Below are positions 48,056 through 56,775 of a stretch of DNA of 64,000 bases, one piece after another; position 1 is the stretch's first letter, and the number at the start of each line of letters is the position of its first letter. Origin of the DNA: Streptomyces acidiscabies (GTDB lineage: Bacteria; Actinomycetota; Actinomycetes; Streptomycetales; Streptomycetaceae); the NCBI RefSeq assembly GCF_020010905.1, contig NZ_JAGJBY010000002.1, positions 3,658,001 to 3,722,000 on the forward strand, in the 5' to 3' direction. The position numbers and the translations under genes were made by a program. The notes under the pieces were generated by a model, which saw only the letters and a list, made by a program, of their open reading frames with translations, did no database searches and was not told the DNA's origin.

Positions 48056-48463
48056 TCAGGCGGAGTGCGCGCGGGCGTAGTCGTGCGGGTCGACGTGGTC
48101 GGCCCAGTCGACGGTCGTGCCGTCGGCGGCGGCCTCGACGGTGGCGATGTGCGACATGCCGGTGCGGGGCCCGGCGCCGTGCCAGTGCAGCTCGCCGGGT
48201 TCGATCCACACGGTGTCACCCGCGCGGATCGCCTCGACGGCACCGCCCTCGCGCTGCACCAGACCCTCGCCGTCGGTGACGTGCAGGACCTGGCCGTGCG
48301 GATGGCGGTGCCAGGCGGTGTGCGCGCCGGGGGAGAAGTGGACGTGGTAGATCCGCAGCCGGGACGGCGCGGGCGGCACGGCGATCTCGTCGAGCCGGAC
48401 GGCGCCGGTGAAGTTCTCGGCGGGACCCTGTACGGAGTCGGGCCGAACTCGGGTGATCTGCAT
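48056..48463 (-). CDS. cupin domain-containing protein
   Basis: A 135-residue single-cupin protein. The metal-binding motifs are HVHFSPGAHTAWHRHPHGQVLHV (first cupin motif with two His and Glu/Gln) and IEPGELHWHGAGP (second motif). Such small cupins act as isomerases, dioxygenases or sugar-binding subunits. It follows the TetR gene after 10 bp and precedes the DUF4865 gene, so it is the second member of the operon. ATG at 48463 with GAGGAACTCC upstream. Confidence 0.88.
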   Translation of the reverse strand: MQITRVRPDSVQGPAENFTGAVRLDEIAVPPAPSRLRIYHVHFSPGAHTAWHRHPHGQVLHVTDGEGLVQREGGAVEAIRAGDTVWIEPGELHWHGAGPRTGMSHIATVEAAADGTTVDWADHVDPHDYARAHSA

Positions 48464-48473
48464 AGGAGTTCCT

Positions 48474-49034
48474 CTAACTTTGGGGTGCCAGCAGGGCGAG
48501 CAGGCCTCGGACGCCCGCGTCGAACGCGTCCGGGGAGCCGGAGGCGCGGGCCAGGACGTAACCGCCCTGGACGGTCGCGACGACCGCCGAGGCGATCTCC
48601 GCCGCGTCCAGCGAGGGCGCGAACTCGCCCTGTTCCTGGCCCAGTTCGACGACCTCGGCGATCCGCGCGCGGATGCGGGCGAGCGTCTCGTCGACGGGTG
48701 CGCGCAGTTCGGGGCTGGCCATGATGTCGGGGTCCATCGTGAGACGGCCGACCGGGCAGCCGCGCAGGACGTCGCGCTCGCGGCGCAGGTACGCCGCGAT
48801 GCGCTCGTACGGAGTGCCCGGCGCGTCCAGGACCGCCTCGGCCGTGGCCAGCAACTCCTCGGCCGTACGCCGGATCGCGGCCAGCGCCAGATCGGGCTTG
48901 CCCTTGAAGTGGTGGTACATGCTGCCCTGCCCGGCGCCCGCGCGCTCCAGGATCGCCTTGGGGCTGGTGCCCACGTAACCGCGCTCCCACAGCAGCTCGC
49001 GGGTGGACTCGATGAGGCGTTCCGAGGTGCTCAT
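48474..49034 (-). CDS. TetR/AcrR family transcriptional regulator
   Basis: A 186-residue repressor. HTH: GTSPKAILERAGAGQGSMYHHFKGKPDLALAA (about residues 22-53). The effector part includes RGCPVGRLTMDPDIMASPELR and EQGEFAPSLDAAEIASAVVATVQG, like the group of regulators next to DUF4865 genes. It is the first gene of the four-gene operon and starts 8 bp downstream of a 22-bp palindrome, so autoregulation is very likely. ATG at 49034; longer frames upstream are antisense to the SHOCT/ABC genes. Confidence 0.9.
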   Translation of the reverse strand: MSTSERLIESTRELLWERGYVGTSPKAILERAGAGQGSMYHHFKGKPDLALAAIRRTAEELLATAEAVLDAPGTPYERIAAYLRRERDVLRGCPVGRLTMDPDIMASPELRAPVDETLARIRARIAEVVELGQEQGEFAPSLDAAEIASAVVATVQGGYVLARASGSPDAFDAGVRGLLALLAPQS

Positions 49035-49041
49035 GATCGTA

Positions 49042-49063
49042 CTGTACATACTAGTAGTTACAG
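49042..49063. promoter_or_regulatory. 22-bp TetR operator palindrome
   Basis: CTGTA-N3-ACTAGT-N3-TACAG, a perfect outer 5-bp and inner 6-bp dyad. It begins 8 bp upstream of the TetR start codon, so bound repressor would block the promoter or early transcription of the whole operon. AT-rich composition makes it stand out. Confidence 0.8.
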
Positions 49064-49212
49064 AATCCAGGCTCCGGGGGAGTACCGAGTGACCCCCCAC
49101 GTACTCCCCAGGAGGTACGCGAGGTACCGCCACCCGTGCGACGACCCGACCCCCCTCCCGGCGAGAGCCTCGGCAGTGACAGACGAATCGCTGCCGAAGG
49201 AGATGACCAGCG

Positions 49213-49485
49213 ATGGACACCCTCGCGAGCGGATACGGCGGCCCCGGCCCCTGGATCCTGCTGTTCCCCCTGTTCTGGGCGGCTGCCGTGGCCGCAGTCG
49301 TCACCGTCGTACGCCGTACGGGTGGCTGGCGCGGGCGCACACGCCCCGGCGCACGCTCCCTCGGGGACGCGCCCCTCGCCGTCCTCGGACGCCGCTTCGC
49401 CGCCGGGGAGATCGACGAAGAGGAGTACTGGCGCCGCCAATCGGTGCTGGAGGAGCACTTCGGGCGCAAGGGCGGTGACGCGTGA
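49213..49485 (+). CDS. SHOCT domain membrane protein
   Basis: A 90-residue protein with one transmembrane helix (WILLFPLFWAAAVAAVVTVV) and a C-terminal SHOCT motif (LGRRFAAGEIDEEEYWRRQSVLEE). SHOCT is a short oligomerisation domain. Its gene is upstream of the ABC genes and its stop overlaps the ABC start, so it is likely part of the same transcript. Its role in transport is unknown. Confidence 0.87.
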   Translation: MDTLASGYGGPGPWILLFPLFWAAAVAAVVTVVRRTGGWRGRTRPGARSLGDAPLAVLGRRFAAGEIDEEEYWRRQSVLEEHFGRKGGDA

Positions 49486-50252
49486 TGGCGACGACGGCTG
49501 CCGCGCGGGTCACCGGCGCGGTGAAGGTGTACGGCGCCGGCGACACCGCCGTACGCGCGCTGGACGGCGTGAGTGTGGAGTTCCCGGCCGGGCGGTTCAC
49601 CGCGATCATGGGGCCGTCGGGGTCGGGGAAGTCGACGCTGATGCACTGTGCGGCGGGGCTCGACACGCTGTCCTCGGGGGCCGCGTGGATCGGTGACACC
49701 GAGCTGGGGGCGCTGGACGACCGGCGGCTCACCGTGCTGCGCCGGGACCGGGTGGGGTTCGTTTTCCAGGCGTTCAACCTGCTGCCGACGCTCACCGTCG
49801 CCGAGAACATCCGGCTGCCCCTCGACCTCGCCGGGCGGCGCGGGGACGGCGAGTGGATCGACGCGCTGATCGACGTCGTCGGCCTGCGCGACCGGCTCCA
49901 CCACCGCCCCTCGCAGCTCTCCGGCGGCCAGCAGCAGCGCGTCGCCGTGGCCCGCGCCTTCGCCGGGCGCCCCGACGTCGTCTTCGCCGACGAGCCGACC
50001 GGCAACCTCGACTCGCGCGCGGGCGAGGAGGTGCTCGGGCTCCTCGGCCGTACGGCGCGGGAGACGGGCCGCGCGGTGGTCATGGTCACCCACGACCCGC
50101 TCGCGGCGGCCCATGCGGACGAGATCGTGTTCCTGGCGGACGGCCGGCTGGTCGACCGGATGGAGGCGCCGACGGCGGAACGGGTGCTGGACCGGGTGAA
50201 GGCGTTCGAGGTACGGCAAGGAGAGGTACGGCAGGGAGAGGTGCGGTCATGA
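49482..50252 (+). CDS. ABC transporter ATP-binding protein (MacB/LolD type)
   Basis: A 256-residue ATPase of the FtsX-type exporter class. Walker A is GPSGSGKSTLMHC, the Q-loop is VFQAFNLLPTLTVAEN, the signature is QLSGGQQQRVAVARAFAG, and Walker B is VVFADEPTGNLDSRAG, with the H-loop MVTHDP. The start is GTG at 49482 (or ATG 49485) overlapping the SHOCT gene stop. The permease follows with an ATGA overlap. Near its 3' end a 12-bp unit (GAGGTACGGCAA/G) is repeated, giving EVRQGEVRQGEVR. Confidence 0.95.
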   Translation: MMATTAAARVTGAVKVYGAGDTAVRALDGVSVEFPAGRFTAIMGPSGSGKSTLMHCAAGLDTLSSGAAWIGDTELGALDDRRLTVLRRDRVGFVFQAFNLLPTLTVAENIRLPLDLAGRRGDGEWIDALIDVVGLRDRLHHRPSQLSGGQQQRVAVARAFAGRPDVVFADEPTGNLDSRAGEEVLGLLGRTARETGRAVVMVTHDPLAAAHADEIVFLADGRLVDRMEAPTAERVLDRVKAFEVRQGEVRQGEVRS

Positions 50253-52864
50253 ACAACGTCATCCACGACAACGTCCCCCACGACAACGCCCCACTCACCC
50301 CGCCCCCGACCTCAACCACCCGCACCACCCTCCGCCTGAGCCTCTCCGCCCTCCGAGCCCACCGCCGCCGCTTCGCCGGAACCTTCCTCGCCGTGTTCCT
50401 CGGTGTCTCCTTCCTCGCGGGCACCCTCGTGATGGGCGACACCCTGCGCGCCGGCTTCGACACGATGTTCGGCAGCGCGACGGCCGGTACGGACGCGGTC
50501 GTACGCGGCGCGGACGCGATCACCACGCCGGGCGACAGCCAGGGCGTACGGCGGCCGGTGCCGACCGCGCTGGTGCGTGACCTGGCGGGCGTCCCCGGCG
50601 TCGCCGCCGCCGAGCCCGACATCCAGGGCGCCGGACAGCTCCTCGGCCGCGACGGCAACCCCATCGGCGGCAAGGGCCCGCCCACCCTCGCGGGCAACTG
50701 GATCACCGACCCGCGCCTCAACCCGTACCGCCTGGCCGAGGGCCGCGCCCCCGCGCACCCCGGAGAGGCGGTCGTGAACCGGGCCACCGCGAAGAAGGGC
50801 GGCCTGCGTCTCGGCGACACGACGATCCTGCGTACGCCCGACCCCGTACGGGTCAGGATCGTGGGCCTGGCGACGTTCGGCGGCGCCGACGGCATGGCCC
50901 AGGTCACCTACACGGGCCTGACCCGAGCGGACGCGGAACGGTACCTCACCGCACGCCCCGGCCTCGCGACGAGCATCCTCGTGCGGGCGGCGGACGGGGT
51001 GAGCCAGAAGGAGCTGGTCGAGCGGCTGACTCCCGTGCTCCCCAAGGGAGTCGAGGCCATCACCGGCCAGGAGGTCGCCCGCGAGGACACGGACATGATC
51101 GGCCGTCAGTTCCTGGACGTCTTCACGGCGTTGCTGCTGGTCTTCTCCGGAATCGCCCTGCTGGTCGCGACGTTCTCCATCCACAACACGTTCGCGATCG
51201 TCGTCGCCCAACGCACCAGGGAAAACGCCCTGTTGAGGGCCGTGGGAGCATCCCGGCGGCAGGTCACGGCAACCACCCTCACCGAGGCGGCAGTTGTCGC
51301 GCTCACCGCGTCGGCGGCCGGACTCGCGGGCGGCATCGGCATCGCCACCGGACTGAAGGCCCTGTTCCCGGCGCTCGGATTCCCCTTCCCCGAAGGCGAG
51401 TTGGTGGTCAGCGTGCTCTCACTCGCCCTGCCGCTGCTGGTCGGCACGGTGGTGTGCTTGGTCTCCGCGCTGCTGCCCGCTGTACGGGCCGGGCGTACGG
51501 CCCCGCTCGCGGCGCTGCGGGACGTGGCGGTCGACGTGTCGGGTACGTCGCGCCGGCGGGCCGTCGTCGGGGTCGCGCTGCTGGCGGTCTCGGCCGGCGT
51601 CCTGGTCTCACCGTCCTTGTGGACGGCGGGAGTCGGCGCCGTCCTCGTCCTGGTGGCCTTCGTGGTGCTGGGCCCGGTCGCGTCGTCGGCCGTGATCCGG
51701 GTACTGGGCGGACCGCTGGCGAAACTGCGGGGCGTCACCGGCGCCCTGGCCCTGCGCAACGCGCTGCGCAGCCCCCGGCGGACGGCCGCCACGGCGAGCG
51801 CGCTGATGATCGGCGTGGCCGTCGTGTCCCTGTTCACCGTGTTCGGCGCCTCGCTGAAGGCGACGATGGACCGGACCGTCGCGAGGTCGTTCGCGGGCGA
51901 TCTCGCCGTGAGCGCACCGGCGTTCGGCGCGGGCGGCAGCGGACTGAGCCCGAAACTGGCCCCGGCGATCGACAGGCTGCCGGAGGTCGACACGGCCGTG
52001 GGCCTCGGCAAGGGAGTGGCCGAAGTGAACGGCGACGGACGCGAGTTGACGGTCACCGACCCCACCGCCCTCGCCCGCACCTTCGAACTCGGCACGGTCC
52101 AGGGCGACATGAACTCCCTCGGCGCCGACGGCATCGCCGTCACCCGCACAGAGGCCCGCAAGCAGCACCTCACGGTCGGCGCCACGACCCGCCTCACCTT
52201 CACGGACGGACAACGCCTCACCTTCACCGTCCGCGCCCTGTACGGCCGTTCGGAACTCGCCGGCGACTACGTCATCACCCGCCAGGCCTGGTCCCCGCAC
52301 CGCACGCAGGACCACGACACCCTGGTCGCGGTGTCCCTCAAGAAGGGCGTCGGCGAACACGCGGGCAAGGCGGCCGTCGAGCAAGTCGCCGAGCAGTACG
52401 GCGATCCGAAGGTGCAGACCCGGGACGAGTACGCCGAGTCCTCGGCGGGCGGCATCGACATGATGCTCACCCTCGTCTACGCGCTGCTGGCGCTCGCCGT
52501 CCTCATCGCCCTGCTCGGCATCGCCAACACCCTGACCCTCGCGATCCACGAACGCACCCGGGAACTGGGCTTGTTGAGGGCGGTCGGCCAGACCCGCGCG
52601 CAACTGCGGGCCATGGTCCGCTGGGAGTCCGTCCTGGTCGCGGCGTTCGGCACGACAGGCGGACTCGCGCTGGGCGGCTTCCTCGGCTGGGTGCTCGTCA
52701 GGGCCTCCGACGGGGCGAGCGACAGCGAATTCGCCTTCGCCGTACCGGTGTTGCGGCTGGCGATCGTCGCGCTGGTGGGCCTGACGGCGGGCGTACTGGC
52801 CGCGCTGAGGCCGGCGCGCAGGGCGGCACGGCTCAGTGTGCTGGGGGCCGTGGCCGTGGAGTGA
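50249..52864 (+). CDS. ABC transporter permease (FtsX/MacB-like)
   Basis: An 871-residue permease with two FtsX-like halves. The first N-terminal helix (FAGTFLAVFLGVSFLAGTLV, near residue 41-60) precedes a large extracytoplasmic MacB_PCD-like domain; three helices follow at about residues 290-420 (FTALLLVFSGIALLVATFSI and so on). A second core begins near residue 490 with another periplasmic-type domain, and the last three helices are at about 735-860 with LVYALLALAVLIALLGIANT. It probably exports a lipid, peptide or antibiotic together with the upstream ATPase. ATG at 50249 overlaps the ATPase stop. Confidence 0.92.
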   Translation: MNNVIHDNVPHDNAPLTPPPTSTTRTTLRLSLSALRAHRRRFAGTFLAVFLGVSFLAGTLVMGDTLRAGFDTMFGSATAGTDAVVRGADAITTPGDSQGVRRPVPTALVRDLAGVPGVAAAEPDIQGAGQLLGRDGNPIGGKGPPTLAGNWITDPRLNPYRLAEGRAPAHPGEAVVNRATAKKGGLRLGDTTILRTPDPVRVRIVGLATFGGADGMAQVTYTGLTRADAERYLTARPGLATSILVRAADGVSQKELVERLTPVLPKGVEAITGQEVAREDTDMIGRQFLDVFTALLLVFSGIALLVATFSIHNTFAIVVAQRTRENALLRAVGASRRQVTATTLTEAAVVALTASAAGLAGGIGIATGLKALFPALGFPFPEGELVVSVLSLALPLLVGTVVCLVSALLPAVRAGRTAPLAALRDVAVDVSGTSRRRAVVGVALLAVSAGVLVSPSLWTAGVGAVLVLVAFVVLGPVASSAVIRVLGGPLAKLRGVTGALALRNALRSPRRTAATASALMIGVAVVSLFTVFGASLKATMDRTVARSFAGDLAVSAPAFGAGGSGLSPKLAPAIDRLPEVDTAVGLGKGVAEVNGDGRELTVTDPTALARTFELGTVQGDMNSLGADGIAVTRTEARKQHLTVGATTRLTFTDGQRLTFTVRALYGRSELAGDYVITRQAWSPHRTQDHDTLVAVSLKKGVGEHAGKAAVEQVAEQYGDPKVQTRDEYAESSAGGIDMMLTLVYALLALAVLIALLGIANTLTLAIHERTRELGLLRAVGQTRAQLRAMVRWESVLVAAFGTTGGLALGGFLGWVLVRASDGASDSEFAFAVPVLRLAIVALVGLTAGVLAALRPARRAARLSVLGAVAVE

Positions 52865-52877
52865 GACCGGGAAGCGT

Positions 52878-52908
52878 GTGCCGGGTCGCATCGGTTGCGG
52901 CCCGGCAC
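52878..52908 (+). terminator. intrinsic terminator after ABC operon
   Basis: A 12-bp stem GTGCCGGGTCGC paired with GCGGCCCGGCAC (one G-U) and a seven-base loop, starting 14 bases after the permease stop. It lies before the convergent aminotransferase gene and may stop both transcripts. Confidence 0.82.
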
Positions 52909-52920
52909 GTACGCGTTCGC

Positions 52921-53697
52921 CTATACGGGTTCCCAGGGGTTCGTCTCGTAGCAGTCCAGCAGCAGGCTCCTGGCGTCCGGATCCACGGCCAGCCGCACCC
53001 CGTCGACGCTCGCGACCGGCAACGCCGGTGAGATCGAGTTCGTGAGGAAGGCGGACAGCGCGGGAGTGAGGTCGGCGGGCCGCACCTCGCGCTGCTGCGA
53101 CAAAACGCCCTTCGCCTCCAACCCCCGCCGCAGCAACTGCATGGTGATGCCCGGCAGCACGGCAGCCTCGGGCCAGACGACCCGCTCGCCGTCGTAGAAG
53201 CAGACGTTCCACACCGACGCCTCGGAGATCCGGCCGTGCCGGTCCGTGAACAGCGCGTCGTCGTACCCGGCGAGGGCCGCCAGCCGCCGGTGGTGGGTGA
53301 GGCCGAACGTCGCGGCGTGCTTGATGTGCGGCAGGTCGCGTTCGTACGGCACCGTCCGTAGCCGCATCGGCTCGGACCCCGCCTCGACGGGAGCGCTCGT
53401 CGTCACCGCGAGTCGCGGCTCCACGGCCTCGCCGCGCGCCACCAGGTCCAGCCCGTGGGCGAAGACGGTCACCCGGACCGACACGTCGTCCGGACCCGCG
53501 TCGAGGGCGTGCCGCAGACACGACCGCACCCGCTCGGCGGCGACGCCGGTGCCGAACACATCGCGCGCGCTTTCGTCCAGCCGCCGTAGGTGCAGGTCGA
53601 GACCCCGGACCGCGCCCCCGCGCACCTGCATCGACGTGAAGTGCGCGTAGCTGGATCGCGCCAGCAGCTTCAGATCCTCGACGCCGTCGACTTCCAC
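52921..53697 (-). CDS. class IV aminotransferase family protein (aminodeoxychorismate lyase / BCAT-like)
   Basis: A 258-residue PLP fold-type IV enzyme. The Schiff-base Lys is in DLPHIKHAATFGLTHHRRLA, the phosphate-binding block is GRISEASVWNVCFYDGERVVWPE, and PGITMQLLRRGLEAKGV follows. This family includes branched-chain aminotransferase, D-amino acid aminotransferase and 4-amino-4-deoxychorismate lyase; the short length (258 versus about 270-300) and lack of an Arg-x-Tyr pair do not decide. ATG at 53697. No pab or trp gene is adjacent. Confidence 0.85.
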   Translation of the reverse strand: MEVDGVEDLKLLARSSYAHFTSMQVRGGAVRGLDLHLRRLDESARDVFGTGVAAERVRSCLRHALDAGPDDVSVRVTVFAHGLDLVARGEAVEPRLAVTTSAPVEAGSEPMRLRTVPYERDLPHIKHAATFGLTHHRRLAALAGYDDALFTDRHGRISEASVWNVCFYDGERVVWPEAAVLPGITMQLLRRGLEAKGVLSQQREVRPADLTPALSAFLTNSISPALPVASVDGVRLAVDPDARSLLLDCYETNPWEPV

Positions 53698-53762
53698 CCG
53701 CTCGATGACAACCCCCTCCTTCGCGCGACCACGCCCACCCTAGGCCGCCGGGAAACGGGGCG

Positions 53763-54260
53763 TCAGACCCGGGCCGCCGCCCGGTGCGGCTCGGCCACGG
53801 GCTGCGGGGCGGCGAGTTCGGCGGGCGACATCACGTCCCCCAGAGGGCTCGCCGGGTCCGTCACCGACAGCGTGAACCACACGACCTTCCCCTCCGCCCC
53901 CTCCGACCGCGCGCCCCAGCTCTCGCTGACCGCCGCCACCATCGCGAGGCCCCGGCCGCAGGTGGCCAGCGTGTCGATGTCGTCCATCGCGGCCACCACC
54001 GGCAGCCGGGGATCCCGGTCGCGCACCGAGACGGTCAGCTGCCCGAGCAGCAGTTCCATCTCCACCACGCAGGTGTTGTCCGGCCGCGCGTGCCGGTGGA
54101 CGTTGGCCAGCAGCTCCGTCACACCGAGCACGGCCCGGTCTATGAGGGGGTCCAGCTGCCAGTACCGCAGATGTGCGGCAACGATTCTGCGGACCTGGCC
54201 GATCCGCGACGGCAGGGCTTGCAGCTCCACCGTGCAGTGCCTGTTCGGGTTGCTGATCAC
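53763..54260 (-). CDS. anti-sigma-type ATP-binding protein (HATPase_c_2)
   Basis: A 165-residue GHKL ATP-binding protein of the RsbW/SpoIIAB type, found in dozens of copies in Streptomyces. The ATP site has LGVTELLANVHRHA (N box), VSVRDRDPRLP (G1-like) and TCGRGLAMVAAVSESWG (G2 box), and the C-terminal tail is GKVVWFTLSV. It probably binds a sigma factor or an anti-anti-sigma protein. No partner gene is adjacent. ATG at 54260. Confidence 0.88.
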   Translation of the reverse strand: MISNPNRHCTVELQALPSRIGQVRRIVAAHLRYWQLDPLIDRAVLGVTELLANVHRHARPDNTCVVEMELLLGQLTVSVRDRDPRLPVVAAMDDIDTLATCGRGLAMVAAVSESWGARSEGAEGKVVWFTLSVTDPASPLGDVMSPAELAAPQPVAEPHRAAARV

Positions 54261-54490
54261 GCTGCGACTCCCCGACGTGAGGTCCGGAGGAAAACGGAGT
54301 TCGGATCGTTTCGGCAGCGCGTCCCGGACAGCGGCCGGCTGCGTTCGTGCCCGGCGGGCTGGTTCGCAGCGTTATCGCCGGTAAACCCAGAGTGACGTCA
54401 GTTCAGAGTGGCTCAGGGGGAGCGGGGGCGCAACTTCGGGAGGGAGGGGCGTACGGCATCACGCACCACGACGCACCACCCCCGTCGGCC

Positions 54491-54802
54491 TCACCCGCCC
54501 CCAGCCCTCCGCACCGCCTCGACGAACCTCCGCGCGGCCGGAACCCCGGTCCGCCCCGGCCCCGACGTGGCTAAAGTCAGCGAGTACCGCGTCCCGTTGA
54601 CCTCGGCACGCGCGCGGCCGTCCGCGCCGAACCAGGCCCTGGACGCGCGGACCGAACCCACGGGCGCGCTGTCGATCTCGCTGCCGTGGCTGTTGAGCAG
54701 CTCCAGCCGGCCGTCGCTGATCCGGACCCGCCCGGCCCGGGTCAGCGACCGGAGTCTTCTGCCGATGCGGACGCCCGTCGCCGTGAACTCCGGCTCCGCC
54801 AT
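54491..54802 (-). CDS. small conserved protein of unknown function, with TTA codon
   Basis: A 103-residue soluble protein. It is rich in beta structure (VRIGRRLRSLTRAGRVRISD, LELLNSHGSEIDSAPVGSV, RYSLTLATSGPGRTG), suggesting a PH-like or small barrel domain, and ends in a basic helix AARRFVEAVRRAG. Codon 77 is TTA (54572-54574 on the minus strand), so its translation may depend on bldA. Proteins of this kind are common Streptomyces hypotheticals. It is divergent from the cysteine-synthase-like gene across 242 bp. Confidence 0.65.
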   Translation of the reverse strand: MAEPEFTATGVRIGRRLRSLTRAGRVRISDGRLELLNSHGSEIDSAPVGSVRASRAWFGADGRARAEVNGTRYSLTLATSGPGRTGVPAARRFVEAVRRAGGG

Positions 54803-55044
54803 GCCGCTCCGCCCCCTCGCCGCCCGTGAGTGCCCCCCGGTGCCGTGCAGTCTGCCGCCCGGGGACGTACGGCACCAGTGGGCCGGGAGGACCCGCGGCG
54901 CTCGCCCGGAGCACTCGCGCGAATGCGCCCCCTGAGGGTTCCTTTGGGGTGCTCAAAGGTGTGTTTATGCAGGTGGGAAGCGTGTGACGGGTGTCTATGA
55001 TCGAGGCGACGGCCGCCTGAGCGAGCGTATGAGGAGCCCCCACC

Positions 55045-56160
55045 GTGACCACCCCCCAGCAGACCTCGACCCTGGACGAGGACCGCAGCGACGACGCGTA
55101 CCGCGCCTGGCTGAAGGACGCCGTGCGCAAGGTGCAGGCGGACGCGAACCGCTCCGCGGACACCCACCTGCTCAAGTTCCCGCTCCCCGAGGCATGGGGC
55201 ATCGACCTGTACCTGAAGGACGAGTCGACGCACCCCACCGGCAGCCTCAAGCACCGCCTCGCCCGCTCGCTCTTCCTGTACGGCCTGTGCAACGGCTGGG
55301 TCCGCCCGGGGCGCCCGGTCATCGAGGCGTCCAGCGGTTCCACGGCCGTGTCGGAGGCGTACTTCGCGAAGCTGATCGGCGTCCCGTTCGTCGCCGTCAT
55401 GCCGCGCACGACCAGCGCGGAGAAGTGCCGGCTGATCGAGTTCCACGGCGGCCGATGTCACTACGTCGACGACCCCCGCACGATGTACGAGGAGTCCGCC
55501 CGGCTCGCCGCCGAGACCGGCGGGCACTACATGGACCAGTTCACGTACGCCGAGCGCGCCACCGACTGGCGCGGCAACAACAACATCGCCGAATCCATCT
55601 TCAGGCAACTGGAGTTGGAGCCGTTCCCCGAGCCCGCGTGGATCGTCGCGACGGCCGGTACGGGCGGCACCTCGGCGACGCTCGCCCGGTACGTCCACTA
55701 CATGCAGTACGACACCCGGATCTGCGTCGCCGACCCCGACAACTCCTGTTTCTACGAGGGCTGGACGACCGGCGACCCCGACGTCACCTACGACTGCGGC
55801 TCCCGTATCGAGGGCATCGGACGGCCGCGCATGGAGCCGAGTTTCGTGCCCGGCGCGATCGACCGGATGATGAAGGTCCCGGACGCCGCGAGCGTCGCCG
55901 CCGTACGCGCCCTGGAGTCGGCCATCGGACGCAAGGCGGGCGGCTCGACGGGGACCGGGCTGTGGAGCGCGCTGAAGATCGTCGCGGAGATGCTCGCCGA
56001 AGGGCGTCGGGGGAGCGTCGTCACGCTGCTGTGCGACCCCGGGGACCGGTACCTCGACAAGTACTACTCCGACGCGTGGCTCGCGGAGCAGGGGCTGGAC
56101 ATCACGCCGTACAGCGAGGCGATCGGGACGCTGCTGACGACGGGGAAGTGGCAGGACTGA
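55045..56160 (+). CDS. PLP-dependent cysteine synthase family protein
   Basis: A 371-residue fold-type II PLP enzyme. The Schiff-base Lys is in HPTGSLKHRLARSL (about residues 66-79), the substrate loop is EASSGSTAVSEAYFAKLIG, the glycine-rich phosphate site is ATAGTGGTSATLARY, and GSRIEGIGRPRMEPSF precedes the C-terminal half. This group is related to cysteine synthase, but substrate may be O-acetylserine, cystathionine or another amino acid. GTG at 55045 with GAGGAGCC upstream. It is monocistronic. Confidence 0.88.
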   Translation: MTTPQQTSTLDEDRSDDAYRAWLKDAVRKVQADANRSADTHLLKFPLPEAWGIDLYLKDESTHPTGSLKHRLARSLFLYGLCNGWVRPGRPVIEASSGSTAVSEAYFAKLIGVPFVAVMPRTTSAEKCRLIEFHGGRCHYVDDPRTMYEESARLAAETGGHYMDQFTYAERATDWRGNNNIAESIFRQLELEPFPEPAWIVATAGTGGTSATLARYVHYMQYDTRICVADPDNSCFYEGWTTGDPDVTYDCGSRIEGIGRPRMEPSFVPGAIDRMMKVPDAASVAAVRALESAIGRKAGGSTGTGLWSALKIVAEMLAEGRRGSVVTLLCDPGDRYLDKYYSDAWLAEQGLDITPYSEAIGTLLTTGKWQD

Positions 56161-56211
56161 ATTCCCGGCCGCCCGGGGCGAGTTCGCGGCACCCTTTCCC
56201 CGGCCGGGCCC

Positions 56212-56691
56212 TCAACTCCCCGGCTTCCCCAGCCTCTTGTCCAACTCCCGTACGGCGCCCCGGAACGCGGTTCCGAACCCCGGCCGGGCCACCTTGAGCG
56301 CGACCCGCAGCGCCGGCACCGCGTCCGCCGCGAACGTCCACCGCACCCGCGTCCCCGCGCCCACCGGAATCAGCCGCCACTCCTCCACGAGGGCTTTCAT
56401 CCCTGGTGCGTTGAGGGTGTCCAGACGGTAGGCGTACACCTCGGGAGCCTTCGCCGCGAGGATCGTCTCGCGGAACCTCCCGCCGCCCACGAGGCGGATC
56501 TCCCGCTGCCCGCCGTCCCCGAGGGGCCGCGCGAGCTTGACCTGACGGAACCAGTCGGCCCAGCCGGGGACGTCCTCGGCGAGGGCGTGGAAGACGGCCT
56601 CGGGAGGCGCGGACATCTCCTGCGCGAACAGGAAGCGGACGGGTGCGGTCTCGACGAACTCAAGACCCACCGGGGCCAGATGACGCTCCAC
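56212..56691 (-). CDS. SRPBCC family protein
   Basis: A 159-residue START-like/polyketide-cyclase-fold protein. The pattern is RFLFAQEMSAPPEAVFHALAED, WADWFRQVKLA, RLVGGGRFRETILAAKAPEVYAYR, and VEEWRLIPVGAGTRVRWTFA, which is typical of polyketide cyclase/dehydrase and lipid transport-like members. No polyketide genes are near. ATG at 56691. It is convergent with the cysteine-synthase-like gene and downstream of the DeoR gene on the same strand. Confidence 0.87.
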   Translation of the reverse strand: MERHLAPVGLEFVETAPVRFLFAQEMSAPPEAVFHALAEDVPGWADWFRQVKLARPLGDGGQREIRLVGGGRFRETILAAKAPEVYAYRLDTLNAPGMKALVEEWRLIPVGAGTRVRWTFAADAVPALRVALKVARPGFGTAFRGAVRELDKRLGKPGS

Positions 56692-56775
56692 GCGAAGTCC
56701 CCTTTCTGCCGGCGCACTCCAACGATCAGGAAACTCACCCTAGTTGACGGACCGTCAGAAGTCGTGGCCCGCGCG

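Noticed and set aside
47466..48209. N-terminal extension of the phosphotriesterase frame
   Set aside because: It is antisense-like low-complexity sequence lying over the DUF4865 and cupin genes; the true start is the GTG coupled to the DUF4865 stop.
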